Shown here in pieces: positions 28,214 to 37,660 of a stretch of 64,000 nt of DNA. The notes under the pieces were generated by a model. It had not been told where the DNA came from, did not search any database, and was given only the letters and a program-made list of their open reading frames with translations. Each line of letters starts with the position of its first letter. Position 1 is the stretch's first letter. The stretch is from Gammaproteobacteria bacterium. GTDB lineage: Bacteria > Gemmatimonadota > Gemmatimonadetes > Longimicrobiales > Gaopeijiaceae. The stretch is from NCBI GenBank assembly GCA_028821195.1, contig JAPPHB010000132.1, positions 37,508-101,507 on the forward strand. Reading direction: 5' to 3'. The position numbers were made by a program, and so were the translations under genes.

Positions 28214-28963
28214 ATGCGCGGAGGTGTGAAGATGCGCGGCATGCGTTTCGTTCTGGTGCAGCTCGCGGCGGTCCTCGCCCTGACCGGGCACCTGCGCGCG
28301 CAGGTGTTCGAAGAGCCCGCCCCGCAATGGTTCCTGGGCCTCGGCGGAATCATCAGCGAGCCGCAGGGAGCGTTCGCCGAGGCCGTGGGGACGGCGCCGG
28401 GCCTGGGTGTCAACGTCCGCTACAACCCGTCCGGAGGGGCGGGATTCGGCCTGCGCGCCGATTTCGGCTTCATCCGCTACGGGTCCAATACCCAGCCCGC
28501 CTGCTTCAGCGTGACCGTGGGGTGCCGGATCCAGCTGGACGTGGTGACGGCGAACGACATCCTGCTGTTCAGTCTCGGCCCGGAGTGGGTATTGCCGGGC
28601 GGACCGGCGAGGCCCTACGTGGCGGGCAATGTCGGGCTCGCCCATTTCTACACGCACTCGTACCTGAAGGGCGTGGACGAGCACGACGAGGACGGCTTCG
28701 GCGAGACGACCAACTTCAAGGATACCTCGCTGGCCTGGCGCGCGGGCGGGGGAATCCTCCTGAGGCTGGTCCGCGGAGAGGTCTTCCTGGATCTGGACAT
28801 GGCGGCCTTCTACCATCGCAACGGGGTAGCCGAGTACCTGACCGAGGTCGATATCGAGGACCTCCCCGGAGGGGGCATCGACATGTTCCCGCGGCTGGGC
28901 GAGACCAACTTCCTCTCGTTCCGCCTGGGTCTCTCGTTAGGTCTGAGCAACCCGGCTCCGTAG
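28214..28963 (+). CDS. Outer membrane beta-barrel-like exported protein
   Basis: Signal peptide ending 'LTGHLRAQ'; alternating beta-strand-like sequence, 'GVNVRYNPSGGAGFGLRADFGFIRYG', 'FLSFRLGLSLGL'. Confidence 0.65.
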   Translation: MRGGVKMRGMRFVLVQLAAVLALTGHLRAQVFEEPAPQWFLGLGGIISEPQGAFAEAVGTAPGLGVNVRYNPSGGAGFGLRADFGFIRYGSNTQPACFSVTVGCRIQLDVVTANDILLFSLGPEWVLPGGPARPYVAGNVGLAHFYTHSYLKGVDEHDEDGFGETTNFKDTSLAWRAGGGILLRLVRGEVFLDLDMAAFYHRNGVAEYLTEVDIEDLPGGGIDMFPRLGETNFLSFRLGLSLGLSNPAP

Positions 28964-29084
28964 CGGCATGTAGTCAAGTCTTCCCATTCCGCCATGGGGA
29001 CGCCCCCGCAACGTCGCCACCTTTCTCCTGCGCGGGGAAAGGCCCCGCCGTCCGGCACCACGTCAGGCATGGCAGCGGGGGGCG

Positions 29085-30638
29085 ATGTTCACTCAGGTCC
29101 GTTCGGCCGCCCTGAGCGGAGTCGACAGCTTTCCGGTCAGCGTCGAGGCGAGCCTCACGTCCGGCCTCCCGTCGTTTTCGATCGTCGGTCTGCCGGCAGG
29201 CGCCGTGCGCGAAGGCCGCGAACGGGTGACCGCCGCGCTCGCCAGCGTGGAATTCCCGATCCCGCATCGCCGGGTCACGATCAACCTGGCCCCGGCCGAC
29301 GTGCCCAAGACCGGCAGCGCCTTCGACCTCCCCATCGCGATCGCGCTTCTGATCGTGGCCGGCCACCTGCGGGCCGAGGAAGCCGACGGCCTCGTGTTCG
29401 TCGGCGAACTGGGGCTCGACGGCGAGTTGCGCCCGGTGCGCGGAGCGCTCTCCATCGCAAACGGCTGCCGAGGAATGCAGGGCCTGGTGCTTCCTTCCAC
29501 GAACGCGCGCGAAGCGGCGGTGGCGGGGGCGGTGGAGGTGATCGGGGCGTCTTGCCTGCCGGAAGTGATCCGGCATCTGACCGGGAGCGACCCGATCAGC
29601 CCGGCCACCGTGGACGGCGTCGCTCTTCTGGGCGGTGGCGGCGGGGACGCGCCGGACCTGGCCGACGTCCGGGGTCAGGCCCATGCCAAGCGCGCGCTTG
29701 TGGTGGCGGCCGCGGGAGGGCACAATCTGCTCCTGACCGGGCCGCCCGGAGCGGGCAAGACCATGCTCGCGCGGCGCCTGCCGGGAATCCTCCCGCCCCT
29801 CGAGCTGCAGGAGGCAGTGGAGACGACGAAAGTGCATTCCGTGGCCGGACGCCTGCCCCCCGGAGAGGCGCTCGTGACGCGCCGCCCGTTCCGTGCCCCC
29901 CACCACACCATCAGCGACGCGGGACTCGTCGGCGGCGGGCGCGTGCCGCGACCCGGCGAAGTCAGCCTCGCGCATCAGGGGGTTCTCTTTCTCGATGAGC
30001 TTCCGGAGTTCCGCCGGAACGTGCTCGAAGCCCTGCGGCAACCACTGGAGGACGAAGCCGTTACGATCTCGCGTGCCGGTCAGGCGGTGACCTATCCCTG
30101 CCGCTTCACCCTGGTCGCCGCGATGAACCCCTGTCCGTGCGGGTTCCACGGTGATGGATCGGGACGCTGTTCCTGCACCGAGGCCACGATCCGCCGCTAT
30201 CGCAACCGGGTGTCCGGGCCGTTGCTGGATCGCGTCGACCTCCATGTGCACATCCCGGCCGTGCCGATCGAGGAACTCCATGGGCGCACCGCCGGGATGA
30301 CGAGCCTGGAGTCACGTGCGCAGGTCGCGGGCGCCCTGCGCCGTCAACAGCAGCGCGGGAGCCGGAACGGGACCGCTCGCTTCAACGGCCGCCTCGGATC
30401 CAGGGAGATGCGACGGTGGTGCTTACCGGGGTCGGAGGGTCGCCGGCTGCTGCGCGGTGCCGTGCGCAGCCTGGGTCTCTCGGCACGTGGCCATCACCGG
30501 ATTCTGCGCGTGGCTCGCACCATCGCCGACCTGTGCGAGAGCGAGCGCGTAGGTGCTTCACACGTGGCGGAGGCCATCCAGTACCGAAGCCCCGCCGATC
30601 GGTCAGGGGCGTCGGGAGGGATCGATCGGCACGGCTGA
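29085..30638 (+). CDS. YifB/ComM-family magnesium-chelatase-like AAA ATPase
   Basis: 'MFTQVRSAALSGVDSFPVSVEASLTSGLPSFSIVGLPAGAVREGRERVTAAL', Walker A 'LLTGPPGAGKTMLARRLPGILPPL', 'RPFRAPHHTISDAGLVGGG', 'MNPCPCGFHGD'. Confidence 0.96.
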   Translation: MFTQVRSAALSGVDSFPVSVEASLTSGLPSFSIVGLPAGAVREGRERVTAALASVEFPIPHRRVTINLAPADVPKTGSAFDLPIAIALLIVAGHLRAEEADGLVFVGELGLDGELRPVRGALSIANGCRGMQGLVLPSTNAREAAVAGAVEVIGASCLPEVIRHLTGSDPISPATVDGVALLGGGGGDAPDLADVRGQAHAKRALVVAAAGGHNLLLTGPPGAGKTMLARRLPGILPPLELQEAVETTKVHSVAGRLPPGEALVTRRPFRAPHHTISDAGLVGGGRVPRPGEVSLAHQGVLFLDELPEFRRNVLEALRQPLEDEAVTISRAGQAVTYPCRFTLVAAMNPCPCGFHGDGSGRCSCTEATIRRYRNRVSGPLLDRVDLHVHIPAVPIEELHGRTAGMTSLESRAQVAGALRRQQQRGSRNGTARFNGRLGSREMRRWCLPGSEGRRLLRGAVRSLGLSARGHHRILRVARTIADLCESERVGASHVAEAIQYRSPADRSGASGGIDRHG

Positions 30639-30682
30639 GGGGTTCACCGGCCGCCGGACGCCGGGAGTCCGCAGACGGGTGC

Positions 30683-32926
30683 CTATTTCCCCTTCACCCG
30701 CGGGAGGATGATGGTGAACTCCGTGAATTCGCCCTCCTCGGTCTCCACGGCGAGCTGCCCTTCGTGCTCGCGCACGATCTCGTGCGAGATGGACAGCCCC
30801 AGGCCGGTGCCCTGGGTGCCGGACTTGGTGGTGAAGAAGGGGTCGAAGATCTTGCGCACGACGCTCTCGGGCATGCCGGTGCCGTTGTCGCGCACCTTGA
30901 TGCACACGGTGTCGCCCCGTCCCTCGGTGAACACGAGCAGGGTGGGGGAGTACCCGCGGCCTTCCGTCTTGCCGCGCATCTGGGTGGCCTGGCAGGCGTT
31001 GGTGACGATGTTCAGGATCACCCGGCTGAGGTCGCGGGCGATGCCGTCGACGCGGCCTGCCTCGGGGTCGAGTTCGCGGGTGATGGTGACGTTGAAGGTG
31101 GCATCGGTGCCGCGCATCCCGTGGTAGGCGAGCTTGGTGTATTCCTCCACCAGCAGGTTGATGTCGATGGATTCGATCTGGCCGGCCTCGTCGCGGGAGT
31201 GGGCCAGCATGCCGTCGACGATGCGGTTCGCCCGGTCGCCGTGCTCCTTGACCTTGGAGATGTTGAGCTGGAGGTCGCCCAGGATTTCGTCCACGATTTC
31301 GGTCAGCTCTTCGTCACCGGCGGCGGCGAGCGGTCCCGCGCCGTCACCGTTGCCGCTCTCTCCCTCCATCCCGAGTTCCTCCCGCAACTCGTCGATCAAC
31401 TCGACGGAAAGCGCAGCGAAGTTGTTCACAAAGTTGAGCGGGTTGCGGATCTCGTGCGCCACGCCCGCCGTCAGGGCACCGAGCGACGCCAGCTTCTCCT
31501 GGGTGATGACCTGTTCCTGGGTGCGCCGCAGCTCGTCGAGCGTGCTCTCAAGCTCCGCGTTCTTGTCCTGGACCTCGGTGGCAAGCGCTTCCACCAGGTT
31601 CAGGCGCTGAACTTCGATGGCGTGCTGGCGGAACACCTCGAGGGCGCCCGCCATGTCGGTGACCTCGTCGTTGCCGGCAATCTCCAGCTTCGCTTCCAGT
31701 TCGCCCCGTGACATGCGGCGCATCACATCGGAGAGGTGGCGCAGTCGGACCAGCAGGCGCTCTCCGAAGAACTTCCAGCCTCCGAAGACGGCCGCCAGCA
31801 CAGCCAGGACGTTGACCGCAAGGATCGTCCACCAGCCGATCTGCAGGAGAGTGGCCGACCGGTCCGCCGCCTCCTGGGTCGAGATCTCCGCGTTCTCCAC
31901 CAGTGGCTGAACGAGCGCGTTCAGGTCATTGGTGGTCGTTTCGTTGAGGGCCAGGTACTCCTCGGACTCGGCCAGCTCGGCCAGCTCGAGGGTGCGAATG
32001 GTAAAAATTCCGTTCGCGGCCGAGTAGAGATCCCCGAGAGCCTGGAACGAGGGTCGAAACAGGGCGGCGGTCTCGGGGTTCAGCTCGTCCAGCGCGGCCT
32101 CGAGGCCGCTCATCGCCGCCGTCACCCGCTCCCGGTTGGTCTGGAGCAGGCCCGGATCGTCCTGCGTGAGCCCGCGCTGAATGAGGAGTGAAACCTCGTT
32201 CTGTGTCGACTGGTATTCGAGCAACCCGCGGTAGTGGTCCAGTTCGGTTGGTGCGTTCCTGGCGGAAACGGGCGCGGGCTGGTCGGTGAGTTCCCGCAAA
32301 CCCGTTGCCATGAAGAACTCCTGATCGTCGATCTCGGCGACCAGCAGGAGTTCGGCTCCCAGCGTCACCTCCTGTACTTCGCGTTCGAGGTCGCTCACCT
32401 GGGCCCGATAGTTCATCCGCCGAGACACCGATTCGCGGATGAGATCGATGCTCTCGACAAGGGTCGACGCCAGCCGAACCACCGAATCCTGCAGTTCTCC
32501 CTCGATGCCGGCTCCCGTCATCTCACCGAGCCGGGTCAGCAGGAATTCCTCCTCGCGCATGACATCGCCTTCGACCAGTGCCAGGTCCTCCGGCGTATCC
32601 GCCGCGATCAGCCTGGGCGATGCGCGCACCAGCTCCGAACTGCTGCGCGCCACGTCGAAGGCGGCGATCATCCCCGGCATATAGGTGCCGGTCACTTCCC
32701 GCTGGCTCGCGTTGACGATCGTCATGAGGCCCAGCGCCAGCAAGCTGGCCACCAGCGTCAGGGACACGCCCCCGCCCAGCCCCACCCAGATCTGGCTCGC
32801 GATCCCGAAGCGGTTCCCGGTGGCTTCGCGGAGCTTCGCGCCCCATCCGGACGGCAGCTTCGCCAGAACCCACTCGAAGGTGGAGTGGATTCTTGAGTCC
32901 AGGCCCTCCTGAACCGGAGGAGTCAT
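30683..32926 (-). CDS. Sensor histidine kinase with a large TorS-like helical periplasmic region
   Basis: TM1 'VSLTLVASLLALGLMTIV', ~300 aa helical periplasmic region, TM2 'IGWWTILAVNVLAVLAAVFGGW', HAMP, HisKA 'LASLGALTAGVAHEIRNPLNFVNNFAAL', HATPase 'VRDNGTGMPESVVRKIFDPFFTTKSGTQGTGLGLSISHEIVREHEG'. Confidence 0.93.
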   Translation of the reverse strand: MTPPVQEGLDSRIHSTFEWVLAKLPSGWGAKLREATGNRFGIASQIWVGLGGGVSLTLVASLLALGLMTIVNASQREVTGTYMPGMIAAFDVARSSSELVRASPRLIAADTPEDLALVEGDVMREEEFLLTRLGEMTGAGIEGELQDSVVRLASTLVESIDLIRESVSRRMNYRAQVSDLEREVQEVTLGAELLLVAEIDDQEFFMATGLRELTDQPAPVSARNAPTELDHYRGLLEYQSTQNEVSLLIQRGLTQDDPGLLQTNRERVTAAMSGLEAALDELNPETAALFRPSFQALGDLYSAANGIFTIRTLELAELAESEEYLALNETTTNDLNALVQPLVENAEISTQEAADRSATLLQIGWWTILAVNVLAVLAAVFGGWKFFGERLLVRLRHLSDVMRRMSRGELEAKLEIAGNDEVTDMAGALEVFRQHAIEVQRLNLVEALATEVQDKNAELESTLDELRRTQEQVITQEKLASLGALTAGVAHEIRNPLNFVNNFAALSVELIDELREELGMEGESGNGDGAGPLAAAGDEELTEIVDEILGDLQLNISKVKEHGDRANRIVDGMLAHSRDEAGQIESIDINLLVEEYTKLAYHGMRGTDATFNVTITRELDPEAGRVDGIARDLSRVILNIVTNACQATQMRGKTEGRGYSPTLLVFTEGRGDTVCIKVRDNGTGMPESVVRKIFDPFFTTKSGTQGTGLGLSISHEIVREHEGQLAVETEEGEFTEFTIILPRVKGK

Positions 32927-34140
32927 CGCGAGAGCCGCTCCATGGCGCGGAAACGGCCAGCCTGGATCCGGGTCAGAAACACGCGGTCCGAGCCCTGGTT
33001 GTCGCGCACCCCGTACTCCACCTCGAACCCGCCCAGATCGATGAGCCCTGCTTCCCGAAGCGTCGCGAGGAAGCCCTCCCGGGTCGGTTCCGGGCCCGTC
33101 CGGTCCAGCCCTTCGGCGATCAGGAGTCCGGCCAGGTAGCCTTCGAGCGAGACGAAGCCGGGACTCGCATCCGGGTCCACCACTTCCAGCGCCTGGTGGT
33201 AGCGGGCAACCACGGGAACGGAGGTGTCCTGGGGGAAGGGGACTACCTGGGTGACCACGACACCCTCGCCCGCTGCGCCCAGTTCGTTCAGCAGCGCGTT
33301 GCTGCCGACGAACGAGATGTTCACGAAGATGGCGTTCACGCCGATGCGGCGCGCCCACCTGATGAACGTGGCCGCGGGTTGATAGGCGCCGATGATGATC
33401 ACGGCCTGGGGGTTGCCTTCCCGAATATCGAGAAGAGCCCGCTTCACCGCGGTGGTGTTGCGGACGTACGCTCCCTCGGCCACCAGCAGCATGTCGCGCC
33501 TTCCCAGGGCCCGGCGCATGCCGGTCAGCCCGGCGTTGCCGTAGTTGTCGTCCTGGTACAGGACCGCGAAGCGCGTAAAGCCGAGGTCCGTCGTCAGGCG
33601 CTCGACCATCTCCTCGGTTTCCTGAAAGTAGGATGCGCGCAGGTTGACGACGAAGTCGCGATTCTCACGCAGGAATTCCGCGCCCGTGAACGGCCCGATG
33701 TAAGGGACGCCGGCGGCGCTCGCGACCGGTTCCGCTGCGGTGGAGGTGGGAGTTCCCACCGCGCCCACCAGTCCGAACACGCCCTCGGCGATAAGCGCGT
33801 GCGTGTTGTCGGAAGCGGCTTCGGGTTCGTATCCGTCGTCCCGCGAACGAAGCCGAAGCATCCGTCCCTGGACACCCCCACGCCGGTTGGCTTCCTCGAA
33901 CGCCGCGAGAATCCCGAGCCTCATGTTGGATCCAAGCTCGCTCGTGGGGCCGGTGAAGGCGGCCGACTGCCCGAACACGATCGAATCCGCAAAGACGCCC
34001 TCCGCCTCCGACTGGGCCGCCAGCGGCGAGCCCGCGAGAGCGCCGACCACGATTCCCAGAAAGACTGCGGTGGCAGCGTGGCGAGGCGTCAGGGCAAGGG
34101 TCGCGGGCCTTGCGCCCCGGCACCCCGTCCCGCGTCTCAT
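32923..34140 (-). CDS. ABC-type branched-chain amino acid (LivJ-like) periplasmic substrate-binding protein
   Basis: Signal peptide, then 'IVFGQSAAFTGPTSELGSNMRLGILAAFEEANRRGGVQGRMLRLRSRDDGYEPEAASDNTHALI', 'FAVLYQDDNYGNAGLTGMRRAL' (Peripla_BP_6 pattern). ATGA overlap with the kinase. Confidence 0.9.
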   Translation of the reverse strand: MRRGTGCRGARPATLALTPRHAATAVFLGIVVGALAGSPLAAQSEAEGVFADSIVFGQSAAFTGPTSELGSNMRLGILAAFEEANRRGGVQGRMLRLRSRDDGYEPEAASDNTHALIAEGVFGLVGAVGTPTSTAAEPVASAAGVPYIGPFTGAEFLRENRDFVVNLRASYFQETEEMVERLTTDLGFTRFAVLYQDDNYGNAGLTGMRRALGRRDMLLVAEGAYVRNTTAVKRALLDIREGNPQAVIIIGAYQPAATFIRWARRIGVNAIFVNISFVGSNALLNELGAAGEGVVVTQVVPFPQDTSVPVVARYHQALEVVDPDASPGFVSLEGYLAGLLIAEGLDRTGPEPTREGFLATLREAGLIDLGGFEVEYGVRDNQGSDRVFLTRIQAGRFRAMERLSR

Positions 34141-35291
34141 CAGTCTCCCCCGTATCGGAGCGCCAGACAGGTCAGGTCGTCGGACTGGGGTGCGCCGCCG
34201 GCGTGTTCATGGACGGCATCGACTACCTGGCGCGTCATGTCCTCGGGGTCCGCGCCGGCCGCCCTTCGCAGGACATCCAGCAGGGTATCATCCCCGAACT
34301 GGTTGCCGGCCTCGTCCATCGCTTCCGTCACGCCATCCGTGTAGAAGAAGACGATGTCGCCCTCCTCCAGCTGCATCGAGTGTTGCTGATAGGGGAATTC
34401 GTCGATCACGCCGAGAACGATGCCGCTGTCCCCCGGCAGCCATGTCACCTCGCCCGAGGGCTTGACCAGACAGGGGAGGTTGTGGCCTCCGTTTACGTAT
34501 TGCAGAAGCCCCGATGCCGGATCGAGCACCGCGTAGAACATGGTTACGAACATCGACTCCTTGTTCTGTTCGTAGAGTAGCTGGTTGACCTCGGTTATGC
34601 ATTTTACGGGTTCCCGTTCGCCCAGGGCGGATCCCTTGACGAGGGTCCGGCTGACCATCATGAAGAGCGCGGCGGGAACTCCCTTGCCGGAGACGTCCGC
34701 GACCACCACGGCAAACCCCTCATCCTCCACCGGGAAGAAGTCGTAGAAGTCGCCGCCCACCTCCTTGGCCGGGGTCATCCAGGCGAACAGGCCGTAACGG
34801 GGATGCTCCGGGAAGACCTTGGGAAGGATCGAGTCCTGCATCTGAGCCGCCACCCCCAACTCCTGGCGCAGGGCAACGAGCTCGTCGCGGGACCGAAGCG
34901 CTTCGCGCATCACCTCCAGATGACGGATCGTCTTGTCGATCGTGGTCTCGAGATCGTCGAAGTTGATCGGCTTGGTGAGGAAGTCGAACGCGCCGCGATT
35001 CATGGCGGTGCGGATGTTCTCCATGTCGCCGTACGCCGTGACGATCACCGCGCGCAGGTCCAGGTCCAGCGAGTTGATCTGGCTGAGGAGCGTCAGCCCG
35101 TCCATCTCCGGCATGTTGATGTCCGACAGGACCATGTCGATGTCGTCCTGCTCGTTCAGCTTGTCGAGCGCTTCGACACCATTGCTGGCGAAGACGAGTT
35201 CGATCTCCCGCCGGCGCATCTTGCGGCGGAACTTCTGCCTGAGGAGAAGCTCGAGATCCGGCTCGTCGTCCACCACAAGAATCTTCTTCAT
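34140..35291 (-). CDS. Response regulator receiver domain fused to PP2C/SpoIIE (RsbU-type) phosphatase
   Basis: REC 'MKKILVVDDEPDLELLL...MVLSDINMPEMDGLTLLSQ...VTAYGDMENIRTAMNRGAFDFLTKPI'; PP2C 'AKEVGGDFYDFFPVEDEGFAVVVADVSGKGVPAALFMMVSRTLVKG', 'YTDGVTEAMDEAGNQFGDD', 'QSDDLTCLALRY'. Confidence 0.95.
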   Translation of the reverse strand: MKKILVVDDEPDLELLLRQKFRRKMRRREIELVFASNGVEALDKLNEQDDIDMVLSDINMPEMDGLTLLSQINSLDLDLRAVIVTAYGDMENIRTAMNRGAFDFLTKPINFDDLETTIDKTIRHLEVMREALRSRDELVALRQELGVAAQMQDSILPKVFPEHPRYGLFAWMTPAKEVGGDFYDFFPVEDEGFAVVVADVSGKGVPAALFMMVSRTLVKGSALGEREPVKCITEVNQLLYEQNKESMFVTMFYAVLDPASGLLQYVNGGHNLPCLVKPSGEVTWLPGDSGIVLGVIDEFPYQQHSMQLEEGDIVFFYTDGVTEAMDEAGNQFGDDTLLDVLRRAAGADPEDMTRQVVDAVHEHAGGAPQSDDLTCLALRYGGD

Positions 35292-35647
35292 ACGTCCTCC
35301 CGAAAGAGAAGCGATCCCGATGGATTCCGCTGGGCCGGCGGCCGGCCGGCGCGGGAGCCTGATCGGGCGTTGGCGTCGCCCAAAACTACTCTTTGCGCGC
35401 CCGTTGGCAACAACGATCCGCACTTGGCGGAGCTCGGAAAAGTTGAAGATCAGCTTCCAGTTTCGCGTTGCCGGCGCGTGGTTGCGATGCCGGGGCATCG
35501 AGGGATGCGCATTCGAGCCTGCCGTGATAGGTTGTTAGGCCGGCAAATCCGGAAGCCTTTCGGCGCCCGGAACAGGCCGGCGGGGAAACCGGGTGCGGAA
35601 CAAAGGGAGAATGGCGCAGTCGTTGGGGCACAGCGGCGGATCGACGC

Positions 35648-36094
35648 ATGGATGTCACACTTGGGATTGATGTGGGGATGGACCAGCACGAGCCTCGCAG
35701 GGTCGTGGAGGTGTTCGAGCGCTTCGCCACGGCGAACGGCGTAAGCGATCTCGTAGTGCAGAGGTTCTGTCTGGCGCTGGACGAAATCCTCACCAACGTC
35801 ATCTCATACGGGTTCGAGAAAGTGCCGGAGGAACCGAGGATTCGCGTGGACTTCGGGCTGGGAGACGATCGGCTGGAAGTCCGCATCGAAGACAACGGAC
35901 GATCGTTCAATCCGCTGGCTGACGCGCCGCTCCCGGATTTCACGCTGCCGGTGGACGAGCGACCCATCGGAGGGCTCGGCATCCATCTTGCCAAGAACCT
36001 CGTGCACGACATATCCTATCGACGCGATAAAAAGCGAAATTGCCTGACCCTCACACAGCCGCTGCAGGGCGCGACAGGGGATCCAAATCCGTGA
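35648..36094 (+). CDS. RsbW-like anti-sigma factor / serine-protein kinase (HATPase_c)
   Basis: 148 aa; N box 'ALDEILTNVISYGFE', G1 'RIEDNGRSFNP', G2 'IGGLGIHLAKNLV'. Confidence 0.92.
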   Translation: MDVTLGIDVGMDQHEPRRVVEVFERFATANGVSDLVVQRFCLALDEILTNVISYGFEKVPEEPRIRVDFGLGDDRLEVRIEDNGRSFNPLADAPLPDFTLPVDERPIGGLGIHLAKNLVHDISYRRDKKRNCLTLTQPLQGATGDPNP

Positions 36095-36423
36095 AAGTCA
36101 CAGCCAGTCAGTCCGGAGACGCCGTGATCGCGGCCGTAAGCGGCCGCGTTGATTCGGTAAACGCGACCTCCTTCGAACAGGAGTTGAGCAAGGCCATGGA
36201 GGGCGGTTCCAGCCGCCTGGTCGTGGATTGCGGCGAGCTGTCGTACATCAGCAGCGCCGGCCTGCGCATTCTCCTCCTCGCGGTCAAGAAGACCCGTGCG
36301 CAGGGTGGGGGAGTGGCGCTGTGCCAGGTGCAGGACCACGTCCGGGAGGTGCTGGAGGTCAGCGGTTTCACGCGCATCATGACGGTCCGTGATACCGTCG
36401 AGCAGGCGATCGACAGCTTCTGA
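36091..36423 (+). CDS. STAS-domain anti-sigma factor antagonist
   Basis: 'GDAVIAAVSGRVDSVNATSFEQELSKAMEGGSSRLVVDCGELSYISSAGLRILLLAVKKTRAQGG'; SS in 'YISSAGLR' is the usual phosphoacceptor site. GTGA overlap with the upstream kinase. Confidence 0.93.
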   Translation: MKVTASQSGDAVIAAVSGRVDSVNATSFEQELSKAMEGGSSRLVVDCGELSYISSAGLRILLLAVKKTRAQGGGVALCQVQDHVREVLEVSGFTRIMTVRDTVEQAIDSF

Positions 36424-36484
36424 AGGCGGCTGACGGTCCGCGCGGCAGTTCCCGGCCACCGGGCCCGCAGATTTCGGTTTCGGG

Positions 36485-37660
36485 CTAGAAGTACGTGAAA
36501 GCCTGGACCTTGAGGGACCATTCGGTGCGGTCAAGCGAGGACCGGTAGATATCCAGGTTGGTCGAGATTCCGTTCTTCCCGAAGGCGTACAGCATGAAGC
36601 CGGGGGTGATCGTGAATCCGGAAACGTCTTCGCCATCGGCGTCCTCGGTCGTCGCCCAACTCAGGCGCAGCAGAGGCTCGATGGCTTCGAAGCGTGTGGT
36701 CTCGGGCAGCCGCGCATACCAGAGGCCCATCGCCTGAAACGCCGTGAACGGGGTGTCCTGGGCCACCTTCCAGTTACGCCCCCGGATCGCCCCCAGCAGC
36801 AGGTGGCCTCCGTCGCGCCATGTCCCTGCCTCGAACTCGAGCCCGTAGGCCGGCGTCCAGGCCGACCCGTGCTCGAAGTGGGTTTCGTCGAATGAGGCGT
36901 AGGCTGCGAAGCGGCTATCGTCGCTGAGGTCGAAGGACAGCTGCGTGGTGGTCGACTTCCAGTTGTTGGCATCCCGGTTGTCGATGCCTTCCCCGTTCGT
37001 GAGCGTTACGCGGTAGCTCGCCCGGCTGCCGAGGCGGCCCGTCATCAGCAGCCCGGGCTCGTATCCGTTCAGGCCAAGCCGGAACGCCAGGTTTCCGAAG
37101 GAACACACGCCACCGATTCCCGGGCAGTCGTCGACGCCCGAGACCCTCGCGTCACGTTCGATGAGGGGCAGGTCCGAGTTGGGGACCAGCCAGAAGTACG
37201 AGATGCCGCGCTTGAACTGACCCATGTTGAGCACGAACGCCTCCGAGAAGCTCAACGTGAGCCACGCGTCCAGCACCGTGCCTCCGCGCAGCGCCTCGAA
37301 CTGCAGCCGACCGCTGACGAAGTCGTTGTAGCGCCCGTCCAGCGTGATCCAGGCGCGCCGCATGGAGAACGTCGAGACGGCGCCCTCGGGACTCGGCGCC
37401 TCGTACTGCGCGTGCACGCGCGCATCGAAGGAGACACTGGAGCCGCCATAGGACCGGAAGGGCGGATCCTGGGCCTGGAGCGCGGAGGTGAACGCCATGG
37501 CGGCGAGCAGCATGCCTCCGAGCACCTTCCCTGCGGATGCCTTCGAATCGGGCCGCCGCTTCCGCCGGCGCTTGCCGTCATGGGTGCCCGGATTCGGGCG
37601 GGAATGGAAATCGCGTGCCGCTCCTGCCGTGATCGTCGTCTCTTGGTGCGCCGGCATCAT
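36485..37660 (-). CDS. Porin-like (phosphate-selective porin O/P type) outer membrane protein
   Basis: Signal-like 'LGGMLLAAMAFTSALQAQ', 'SFDARVHAQYEAPSPEGAVSTFSMRRAWITLDGRYNDFVSGRLQFE', 'VLNMGQFKRGISYFWLVPNSDLPLIERD', C-terminal Phe 'VQAFTYF'. Start may lie downstream. Confidence 0.75.
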   Translation of the reverse strand: MMPAHQETTITAGAARDFHSRPNPGTHDGKRRRKRRPDSKASAGKVLGGMLLAAMAFTSALQAQDPPFRSYGGSSVSFDARVHAQYEAPSPEGAVSTFSMRRAWITLDGRYNDFVSGRLQFEALRGGTVLDAWLTLSFSEAFVLNMGQFKRGISYFWLVPNSDLPLIERDARVSGVDDCPGIGGVCSFGNLAFRLGLNGYEPGLLMTGRLGSRASYRVTLTNGEGIDNRDANNWKSTTTQLSFDLSDDSRFAAYASFDETHFEHGSAWTPAYGLEFEAGTWRDGGHLLLGAIRGRNWKVAQDTPFTAFQAMGLWYARLPETTRFEAIEPLLRLSWATTEDADGEDVSGFTITPGFMLYAFGKNGISTNLDIYRSSLDRTEWSLKVQAFTYF

